From: Methanobacteriota archaeon
GTDB lineage: Archaea > Thermoplasmatota > Poseidoniia > Poseidoniales > Thalassarchaeaceae
Reading direction: 5' to 3'
Assembly: GCA_002686525.1 (NCBI GenBank)
Contig: NZDA01000005.1
Location: forward strand, 24,774-29,957
DNA length: 5,184 bases
Shown: in pieces, positions 1-4,744 of the stretch
Layout: each line of letters opens with the position of its first letter
How positions within the stretch are numbered: position 1 is the first letter of the stretch
Notes under the pieces: generated by a model
The model's input: the letters and a program-made list of their open reading frames with translations, nothing else
The model's database searches: none
Told to the model about the DNA's origin: nothing
Made by a program: the position numbers and the translations under genes

Positions 1-329
1 CATATACAAAGTAAAGGCATATCTCTCTCTATAGCACCTTCTATCAAAGAAACTTCCCATTCATCCTGCCTATCGTTGACATCTATCGTTTCTTCATGTA
101 ATAAATCACCGTAAAGTCTGGGGTTAATATCCCTGCCTCCTGAAATTATCAAGCCATCTATTACATCTAATAATTCGTTAGGATCTCCGCAATCGCTGAT
201 CAATAGAGGAATCCCACCCGCCTTCTCAACTGCCTTGGGATAATTTTCAGGTATCATCACAACTGATTGATCAGATGTTTCATAATCTTGCGAATTCACT
301 GAGGTAGTTATGCCAATTAAAGGCCTCAT
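1..329 (-). CDS. Class I glutamine amidotransferase-like hydrolase (peptidase C26 / PuuD type), 3' end outside window
   Basis: The first 109 residues are visible, beginning MRPLIGITTS, the usual N-terminal beta strand of this family. Residues 24-45 (VMIPENYPKAVEKAGGIPLLI) match the family pattern in which a 'Y..av..aGg.Pvl' helix-strand precedes the oxyanion-hole strand. Residues 60-74 carry LIISGGRDINPRLYG, the family signature SGGxDhxPxxYG, with G64-G65 at the oxyanion position. The visible part ends PLLCI followed by TG, so the next codon is very probably the nucleophilic Cys of the usual 'P.lgICRG.Q' elbow; it cannot be seen. Family members are usually about 240-250 aa, so more than half is missing. 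Known relatives hydrolyse gamma-glutamyl amides such as gamma-glutamyl-GABA; the substrate here is unknown. The start codon is 1 nt after the stop of the membrane-protein gene, with GGTGA 5 nt upstream, so translation is probably coupled. Confidence 0.85.
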   Translation of the reverse strand, partial: MRPLIGITTSVNSQDYETSDQSVVMIPENYPKAVEKAGGIPLLISDCGDPNELLDVIDGLIISGGRDINPRLYGDLLHEETIDVNDRQDEWEVSLIEGAIERDMPLLCI

Positions 330-330
330 T

Positions 331-723
331 CTATTCACCAAGTGACTCTCTTAATTTTCTAGCATGTCTGAAAGATAATATTCCGCCCACCATAAAAATC
401 ACTCCTACGATTAGAAGAATTATGTGAGACGCTAAAGCAAGATTACTAGGATCTTCAAGTTGAAAAAGTCTCAAACCTCCAAAAGCAGAAAATAAAGCAA
501 AAATCATAGATGCGTGCATGTAATGATGTCTTTTCGACTCGTCTCTATTGGAAAGTACACCTAGAATAAACAAAGGCATCCCAAAAAAGGATGGTATTAG
601 TGCAGTAAAACTAGATGAACCACTTGCAAAATAGGAGAAAAACGCCCAAATAATTAGTATTAATCCAGAAATTATTGCTAGGTTTGGAATTGTTTGGCCA
701 AGAAATCTAAACTCATTACTCAT
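331..723 (-). CDS. Small four-helix integral membrane protein, unknown function
   Basis: I do not assign a function to this 130-aa protein. Four hydrophobic segments are visible at about residues 13-33, 39-57, 69-87 and 97-118, separated by short loops. The loop after helix 2 is charged and histidine-rich (NRDESKRHHYMH, 59-70), and the C-terminus is basic (RHARKLRE, 119-126), which suggests those sides face the cytoplasm. Polar or special residues within the hydrophobic parts include P44, G48, P50 and H70. The pattern 'TALIPSFFGMP' followed by a basic loop and 'MHA' resembles, from memory, a family of small uncharacterised four-helix proteins found in bacteria and archaea. There is no signal peptide, cysteine pair or catalytic motif. 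It lies between the heme/Fe-S quinone reductase (37-nt gap) and the amidotransferase (1-nt gap). It could be a small membrane accessory subunit or simply share the transcript. AGGAG is only 1 nt from the ATG, too close to be a good ribosome site, so a leaderless start is possible. Confidence 0.8.
   Translation of the reverse strand: MSNEFRFLGQTIPNLAIISGLILIIWAFFSYFASGSSSFTALIPSFFGMPLFILGVLSNRDESKRHHYMHASMIFALFSAFGGLRLFQLEDPSNLALASHIILLIVGVIFMVGGILSFRHARKLRESLGE
335..339 (-). promoter_or_regulatory. Ribosome binding site for the amidotransferase gene, inside the upstream gene's end
   Basis: On the minus strand GGTGA lies 5 nt before the ATG at 329 and overlaps the last codons of the four-helix membrane protein. 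It complements the archaeal 16S 3' end (CCUCC-type). It supports this start and implies that both genes are read from one transcript. Confidence 0.55.
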
Positions 724-744
724 ACTCCTACGAAAGGAATCGGG

Positions 745-760
745 TTTAATATTTTAATTA
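745..760 (-). promoter_or_regulatory. Possible TATA box for the membrane-protein/amidotransferase pair
   Basis: The 37-nt gap after the Fe-S reductase gene holds a 16-nt stretch made only of A and T; on the minus strand it contains ATATTAAA centred about 26 nt before the ATG at 723. That is the spacing of an archaeal TATA box to a leaderless start, and the same spacing is seen for tbp in this window. It is A+T-rich DNA in an A+T-rich genome, so this could be chance. Confidence 0.35.
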
Positions 761-2764
761 TCATTCATTAGTTAAATTTACTGAAGAATGTATCTCTTTA
801 TCTCTGGCTACTATCTGCTCCCAGAGTAGCTCTGCAACATCTTTCACATCCATTTCAGAACCAACGGTATCGAGTCCATCTTTCACCATTACTGAACAGA
901 ATGGACATCCAATTGCCACAGTATCACAACCAGTCGCAGCTATTTCTTCTGCGCGAATCTTGTTCACTCTTTTATCGGAATCTTCTTCCATCCACATTTG
1001 AGCACCCCCTGCCCCGCAACAGAAAGAATCTTTACCATGTCTTTCAATCTCAACATCAATTCCACCTAACACTGATCTTGGCTCATCAATTACATCACCA
1101 ATACGCCCCAGATAGCAGGGGTCATGGAAGGTAATACTCTTACCTTCTTTGTCAAAATCAGGTAATTTACCCTCTTCTTGTAACTTAGCCATAATTTCTG
1201 TATGGTGGAAAACTTCAAGCTCATCGGCACCATAATCCGAGTACTCTTTACCTAAAGTATGGAAACAATGAGGACAAGATGCTACTATTCTCTTTACACC
1301 CAATTCTTGGAAAGTCATGATATTGGTTTCGGCTAACATTTGGAAAAGATATTCATTTCCTGCCCTTCTTGCCGGATCTCCTGAGCATCCTTCTTGCATC
1401 CCTAAAATTCCGACATCCAATCCTGCTTCTTTCATTAGAGAAATTGTTGCTCTTGCAACTTTCTGATTTCTTTCATCAAAACTTGCAGCACAACCGACGA
1501 AATAGATGTATTCTGCAGGTTGGCCAACTTTAACATCCAAATCAGAAGCCCAATCTGCCCTCTCATGAGGACCGAATCCATAAGGATTTGAGGCGGACTC
1601 TAAGTTCCCCATAGCCACATTAAGCTCTTCAGGATATTCCATGGTCTCCATCATTGCATTTCTTCTTAAATCCGTTAATTTGGGTACATGCTCTATGTAA
1701 AGTGGACAGATATCCACACATGCATTACAAGTAGTACAAGCCCAAACCGCTTCACTAGTTATTCTGGCCAGCATAGTTTCTTCTGGATTTTCACCTTTCA
1801 ATAGAATAGGGGCATGCTCATTGGCATAATTTCGGACATCATGGATAACCTGCATAGGGTTGAGGCCTTTTCCAGACTCATAGGCAGGACAAACATCTTG
1901 ACATCTCGCGCATGATGTACATGACCAACCGTCAATAATTTGTCGCCAAGTGTATTGATCAAAAGTACTAACTCCGAATGAATCAATATCTAAATCTTCT
2001 AGAGGAACTGCTCGACCATTTTCATCAACTGCTAATGGACGCATAGTACCCAAAGCATTAGTATCATGGAAGAATACATTTGGAACCGCCATTACTAGGT
2101 GCATGTGTTTGGATACAGGAATTAATACTAGGAAACAACAAATTGCAAACATATGAGCCCAATAAGACGCAACAATAAAATTGGAACTTAAGCCTAAGCC
2201 TGAAACCCAGAATCCTATTGGTTCCCAAATTGACGATGGATTTTCAGGAGACTCAATAATGAATGAAGTTGTAGTAATAGTCAGAATTAATACAAGAATG
2301 AAATTACCCTCTAGTTGAGATTTGCCTTTGAGTTTATCTGGTGTAAAAACTACTCTCCTAATCAATGCTGCAGTGGCTCCAATCAAAGCAGTAGTATAGC
2401 CTAATTCTACCATTCCATTCCAAGGATTTTTGAAAATTTCAGGAAGTAAGTTTTCAGAGAAATAATTCGCGCTGGCAAGATCGAGCATATCGCTACCAAG
2501 CATTAGGAATCCCCAAAACATCAGAACATGCATTGTTCCTGCCACTCTATCTCTGAGCACCTTCTTCTGGCCAAGCCATCCTATCAGCATCTCTTTGATT
2601 CTAATTCCCCAAGAATCGAAACGATTGTCAGGAGCACCGAGCATTACTAATCTTGTAGCTTTAATTACTTGAAAAAGAAAGAATGTGATCGATAATCCAC
2701 CCATGAGAAGAAGGATAATCCATCCATCTACTGGGCCATATTGCATTTCTAGAGGGTGTTCCAT
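761..2764 (-). CDS. Membrane heme b / iron-sulfur quinone oxidoreductase, HdrD-like (FadF/EtfD-type; probable ETF:quinone oxidoreductase)
   Basis: This 667-aa protein fuses three parts. Residues 1-225 are a NarI/HdrE-like membrane domain with about five helices (13-34, 75-97, 116-138, 153-171, 200-218); H79, H204 and H220 or H222 are candidate heme b ligands. Residues 282-293 and 343-354 carry two CxxCxxCxxxCP motifs, each for a [4Fe-4S] cluster. The C-terminal half holds two HdrB/D-type cysteine-rich (CCG) domains: the second is complete (C550, C582-C583, C620, C623), while the first has C425, C460, C497 and C500 but EGC where the cysteine pair would be. The GDPARR sequence after C460 is, from memory, typical of the FadF/EtfD group, which passes electrons from electron-transfer flavoprotein (fatty-acid oxidation) to menaquinone. 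Acceptor and donor here are inferred. The length fits that group (about 650-700 aa). GGGAG lies 9 nt before the chosen ATG; an ATG 7 nt further upstream is out of frame. Alternative: a different HdrD/GlpC-like donor:quinone oxidoreductase. Confidence 0.85.
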   Translation of the reverse strand: MEHPLEMQYGPVDGWIILLLMGGLSITFFLFQVIKATRLVMLGAPDNRFDSWGIRIKEMLIGWLGQKKVLRDRVAGTMHVLMFWGFLMLGSDMLDLASANYFSENLLPEIFKNPWNGMVELGYTTALIGATAALIRRVVFTPDKLKGKSQLEGNFILVLILTITTTSFIIESPENPSSIWEPIGFWVSGLGLSSNFIVASYWAHMFAICCFLVLIPVSKHMHLVMAVPNVFFHDTNALGTMRPLAVDENGRAVPLEDLDIDSFGVSTFDQYTWRQIIDGWSCTSCARCQDVCPAYESGKGLNPMQVIHDVRNYANEHAPILLKGENPEETMLARITSEAVWACTTCNACVDICPLYIEHVPKLTDLRRNAMMETMEYPEELNVAMGNLESASNPYGFGPHERADWASDLDVKVGQPAEYIYFVGCAASFDERNQKVARATISLMKEAGLDVGILGMQEGCSGDPARRAGNEYLFQMLAETNIMTFQELGVKRIVASCPHCFHTLGKEYSDYGADELEVFHHTEIMAKLQEEGKLPDFDKEGKSITFHDPCYLGRIGDVIDEPRSVLGGIDVEIERHGKDSFCCGAGGAQMWMEEDSDKRVNKIRAEEIAATGCDTVAIGCPFCSVMVKDGLDTVGSEMDVKDVAELLWEQIVARDKEIHSSVNLTNE

Positions 2765-2883
2765 AATCCATTTCTCCCGGCTTGGCGATTTACTTACATG
2801 CCTCGGAAGAGAAACAATACTTTCAATTAACCGATTGATAGAACATACCCAATACTAATTTCCTATGCCCTCAACCGAAGGCT
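2765..2883. promoter_or_regulatory. Divergent intergenic region holding promoters for both gene directions
   Basis: These 119 nt separate the divergent reductase and mevalonate kinase genes, so both promoters must lie here or in the gene starts. For the minus gene the best TATA-like stretch is TTAATTGAAA (minus strand, about 2822-2831), giving a leader of roughly 35-40 nt that would include the GGGAG site. For mevalonate kinase there is only a weak candidate, TACTAATTT (2853-2861), about 27 nt before the ATG; GAAGG (2877-2881) is too close to the ATG to be a good ribosome site. No clear operator repeat was seen. Confidence 0.4.
2774..2778 (-). promoter_or_regulatory. Ribosome binding site of the Fe-S quinone oxidoreductase gene
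   Basis: GGGAG on the minus strand sits 9 nt before the ATG at 2764. A competing ATG at 2771 is only 2 nt from it and opens a short 37-codon frame, so the site favours 2764. It implies a transcript with a real 5' leader, unlike tbp. Confidence 0.5.
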
Positions 2884-3879
2884 ATGGTAACTGCCTTCGC
2901 ACCCGGGAAGTGTATTCTATTTGGAGAACATGCAGTAGTGTATGGACATCCTGCAGTCGCAGTTTCAATAGATTCTGGGATTGAAATCACTGTTGAAGAA
3001 TGTGAAAGGTGGGAGATAAACAATCAACATAATACAAATGGATTTGAATTATTTGACTCGAATAAACATCCGCATATTCAACATATAATTAAAAATCTAT
3101 TCAACTATGAAGGAAAACCATTGAGAATTAATGTTCAATCAAATCTATTCTCGGGAGCAGGTCTTGGTTCAAGCGCCGCACTCTCCAATGCAATGGGGGC
3201 TGCACTTCACCAATTCACAAAACCGAATAAAGAATTAAATCTAATAAAATTATCAAAAATCGGCCATTCTGCTGAAGCAGCTACACAGGAAGGCAGAGCA
3301 AGTCCTACTGATTCTGCAGCAAGTTCCCTCGGTGGATGCGTAGTAGTCTCTGGGAAAAAAATTGATACATTGACACATATTTTTGACACAAGTCTCATCA
3401 CACCTGAAGGGAAAAGGAATTGGTCAATTCACCAAGCGGAATTACATGAAAGCATCAATCAATCTTGGCTAGTTTTAGGATTCACTGGTCAATCCTCACC
3501 AACTGGGAAAATGGTATCGGGAGTGGCAGAAAGATTGAAACAAAATCCAGAACTTTATGAAGATATGGAATCTATAGAAAATATCACAATGGCAGGTTTA
3601 ACTGCTCTCAAAGCAGGAAATATGGAAGCTGTTGGAATGGCTATGAATAGTTGTCATGAAAAACTTAAAAATTTAGGAGTTAGTAATGAATTACTAGATT
3701 TAATGGTCTCTGTAACAAGGCCTCATTCATTTGGTTCTAAATTGACTGGAGCAGGAGGTGGAGGGTGTATGGTTGCGCTAACAGATAACCCTACTAGAGT
3801 CGCGCAAGAAATTGAACTCTGTGGCGGAAAACCATTAATCTCAAAATTTGGTTCCAGTGGAGTTTACATCAAAAAATAA
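2884..3879 (+). CDS. mvk: Mevalonate kinase (GHMP kinase family)
   Basis: The 331-aa product phosphorylates mevalonate to 5-phosphomevalonate with ATP, an early cytosolic step in making isoprenoids for archaeal membrane lipids and quinones. All three GHMP kinase motifs are present: the N-terminal APGKCILFGEHAVVYG (residues 6-21, with K9, E15 and H16); the phosphate-binding loop GAGLGSSAAL (91-100); and the C-terminal KLTGAGGGGCMVAL (286-299). The catalytic stretch GRASPTDSAASSLGG (137-151) gives D143 as the probable catalytic base, and the SPTD form is the archaeal mevalonate-kinase version, which separates it from homoserine and galactokinases. E131 is the likely metal ligand. Length agrees with archaeal enzymes (about 300-330 aa). 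The ATG at 2884 gives the standard N-terminus immediately before the first motif, and no in-frame ATG precedes it closely. It is divergent from the reductase gene and is followed by tbp after an 81-nt gap; no other mevalonate-pathway gene is in the window. Confidence 0.94.
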   Translation: MVTAFAPGKCILFGEHAVVYGHPAVAVSIDSGIEITVEECERWEINNQHNTNGFELFDSNKHPHIQHIIKNLFNYEGKPLRINVQSNLFSGAGLGSSAALSNAMGAALHQFTKPNKELNLIKLSKIGHSAEAATQEGRASPTDSAASSLGGCVVVSGKKIDTLTHIFDTSLITPEGKRNWSIHQAELHESINQSWLVLGFTGQSSPTGKMVSGVAERLKQNPELYEDMESIENITMAGLTALKAGNMEAVGMAMNSCHEKLKNLGVSNELLDLMVSVTRPHSFGSKLTGAGGGGCMVALTDNPTRVAQEIELCGGKPLISKFGSSGVYIKK

Positions 3880-3909
3880 TCATTTTGACATTAAGAAATG
3901 ATAATTTTA
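3879..3909 (+). terminator. Weak candidate terminator after mevalonate kinase
   Basis: ATCATTT (3879-3885) and AAATGAT (3896-3902) form a perfect 7-bp inverted repeat with a 10-nt loop, followed by AATTTTA. It starts at the last base of the mvk stop codon. The stem is A+T-rich and the T run is only four, so it is a marginal signal; archaeal termination mainly needs the T run. Confidence 0.3.
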
Positions 3910-3931
3910 CTCGTTCACTTGACAACTATTC

Positions 3932-3939
3932 TTTATAAA
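3932..3939 (+). promoter_or_regulatory. TATA box of tbp, leaderless arrangement
   Basis: TTTATAAA lies inside the 10-bp palindrome CTTTATAAAG (3931-3940). Its centre is about 25.5 nt before the A of the ATG at 3961, the classic archaeal distance from TATA box to transcription start, so the mRNA would begin at or next to the start codon. No ribosome site precedes that ATG, in agreement. The preceding CAACTATTC would be the TFB-recognition region. As the product is TBP itself, autoregulation through this box is possible but not shown. Confidence 0.75.
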
Positions 3940-3960
3940 GTAAACATAAGTGCGAGCGAT

Positions 3961-4677
3961 ATGCTTAGTGACGAAGAACGCCTAACTGTAGTGAATGTAG
4001 TTGCATCAACAAGAGTTGCGGAAGAACTAGATCTTCCGGATATCGCAATTCAACTGAATTGTGAATATGAGCCTGAACAATTCCCAGGAGTTGTTTACAG
4101 AGTAGTTGATCCGAAACTTGCAATACTAATGTTCAGATCAGGTAGAGCTGTTTGTACTGGTGGAAAAAATGAGCAAAATATCCATACTGGAATTGAGAGA
4201 ATGACTGCTGACTTAAGGGCTGCTGGTATAGACACTTGGGATCTAAAAGACGTAGAAATTGAAGTACAGAATATGGTTGCAACTTACTCTCTTTTCTATC
4301 CAGAAGATTACTATGGAACAGCTAGAATGGACGACAACAACACTCGTGTTATTGATTTAGAAGGCGGAGGAATAAGAGCAGCTACTGATGAAGAAGTTGA
4401 AGCTAACGATGCAAGGATTAGAGGGATTAGAGAAGGTGAGCCTCTAGCGGCACTTCCAAGAAAATTAAATCTAAACAATCTAACTTTCCATTTACCTTTT
4501 GACAAAGTTGAATATGAGCCTGAGCAGTTCCCGGGACTTATTTACAGACTAGATTACCCGAAAGTTGTTTGCTTGATTTTCGGTAGCGGAAAGATGGTTA
4601 TTACTGGAGCAAGACACAAAGATGAGATTCTTGAGGCAGTACAATTCATACAAGATGAATTGGCAGACTTACTTTAG
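3961..4677 (+). CDS. tbp: TATA-box-binding protein (TBP) with an acidic insertion in the second repeat
   Basis: TBP binds promoter TATA boxes and recruits TFB and RNA polymerase. Repeat 1 spans residues 8-92 and repeat 2 about 98-236 of the 238-aa product. Both carry the signature EYEPEQFPG (35-43 and 184-192). The four DNA-intercalating phenylalanines are present (F41 and F58; F190 and F207), as are the two central asparagines N12 and N104. Archaeal TBPs are usually about 180-200 aa; the excess is an insertion of about 55 residues (112-166) inside repeat 2. I start the gene at 3961, not at the upstream in-frame ATG at 3898: a start at 3898 adds 21 hydrophobic residues unlike TBP and would put the TATA box inside the coding region, whereas MLSDEERLTVVNVV is the normal beginning. 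There is no acidic C-terminal tail. The gene probably has its own promoter and is not simply read from mvk. Confidence 0.94.
   Translation: MLSDEERLTVVNVVASTRVAEELDLPDIAIQLNCEYEPEQFPGVVYRVVDPKLAILMFRSGRAVCTGGKNEQNIHTGIERMTADLRAAGIDTWDLKDVEIEVQNMVATYSLFYPEDYYGTARMDDNNTRVIDLEGGGIRAATDEEVEANDARIRGIREGEPLAALPRKLNLNNLTFHLPFDKVEYEPEQFPGLIYRLDYPKVVCLIFGSGKMVITGARHKDEILEAVQFIQDELADLL
4294..4458 (+). other. Roughly 55-residue acidic insertion within TBP repeat 2
   Basis: Typical archaeal TBPs pass directly from strand S1' (here VQNMVATYSL, residues 102-111) to helix H1' (here RKLNLN, 167-172). In this protein residues 112-166 intervene. The segment has 13 Asp/Glu, six Arg and no Lys, a tyrosine-rich start (FYPEDYY), a GGG at 135-137 and a probable short charged helix at 142-158. 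It is in frame, ends cleanly at the conserved sequence and has base composition like the rest of the gene, so it looks like a genuine protein insertion. The exact ends are uncertain by a few residues. Confidence 0.8.
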
Positions 4678-4732
4678 ATAAAGAGAATTATCAATCGTGA
4701 GATTGATGAACATCTAACTCTGCGAGAGCGCT
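4678..4732 (+). promoter_or_regulatory. tbp to secreted-protein intergenic region; promoter not clear
   Basis: The 55 nt hold two tandem hairpins (4690-4707 and 4722-4744) and little else. The only TATA-like sequence, CTTTAGATAAAG (4672-4683), overlaps the tbp stop codon; a start 25 nt downstream of it would give a leader of about 30 nt that includes the start-codon hairpin. There is no TATA box at the leaderless distance from the ATG at 4733. The gene may have this weak promoter or be read through from tbp. Confidence 0.3.
4690..4707 (+). repeat. 7-bp hairpin with GTGA (GNRA-type) tetraloop just after tbp
   Basis: ATCAATC and GATTGAT are exact inverted repeats around GTGA, which in RNA is a GNRA tetraloop. 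A T-G wobble and a T-A pair (4688-4689 with 4708-4709) could extend it. It begins 12 nt after the tbp stop codon and would lie in the tbp 3' UTR. It has no following T run, so it is more likely an mRNA-end or processing element than an intrinsic terminator. Function unknown. Confidence 0.55.
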
Positions 4733-4744
4733 ATGCGCTCTCGC
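4722..4744 (+). repeat. Perfect 10-bp GC-rich inverted repeat enclosing the start codon of the next gene
   Basis: GCGAGAGCGC (4722-4731) and GCGCTCTCGC (4735-4744) are exact reverse complements with a 3-nt TAT spacer. Eight of ten pairs are G-C in an A+T-rich region. The ATG of the secreted-protein gene is at 4733-4735, so its first two bases are in the loop and the third opens the descending arm. In RNA this would hide the start codon; in DNA it is a palindrome suited to a dimeric regulator. No T run follows, so a terminator role is unlikely. Confidence 0.7.

Noticed and set aside
901..1134. Plus-strand open frame of 77 codons inside the reductase gene
   Set aside because: It is antisense to the conserved CCG domains of the reductase; the Gln/His-rich translation has no recognisable features.
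1798..1986. Minus-strand open frame of 62 codons within the reductase
   Set aside because: It is another frame of the [4Fe-4S] region on the same strand; the overlapping frame carries all the conserved cysteines.
3207..3401. Minus-strand open frame of 64 codons inside mevalonate kinase
   Set aside because: It is antisense to the catalytic region of a full-length conserved enzyme, with no start signal.
4294..4458. TBP insertion as an intein
   Set aside because: At about 55 residues it is far too short, it lacks the Cys/Ser start and the His-Asn end, and it has no splicing-block motifs.
4311..4505. Minus-strand open frame of 64 codons lying across the TBP insertion
   Set aside because: It is the antisense reading of the acidic insertion, which naturally gives a hydrophobic Ser/Leu/Ala-rich string; there is no promoter or ribosome site and tbp is clearly coding on the other strand.
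4062..4561. Near-identical DNA at 4062-4076 and 4509-4523 as a direct repeat or recent duplication
   Set aside because: The shared bases encode EYEPEQFPG in the two halves of TBP; this is the ancient internal duplication of the family kept by selection.
4722..4744. Hairpin as an intrinsic terminator of tbp
   Set aside because: It is followed by GAAACAGTGACTT and not a T run, and it contains the start codon of the next frame.
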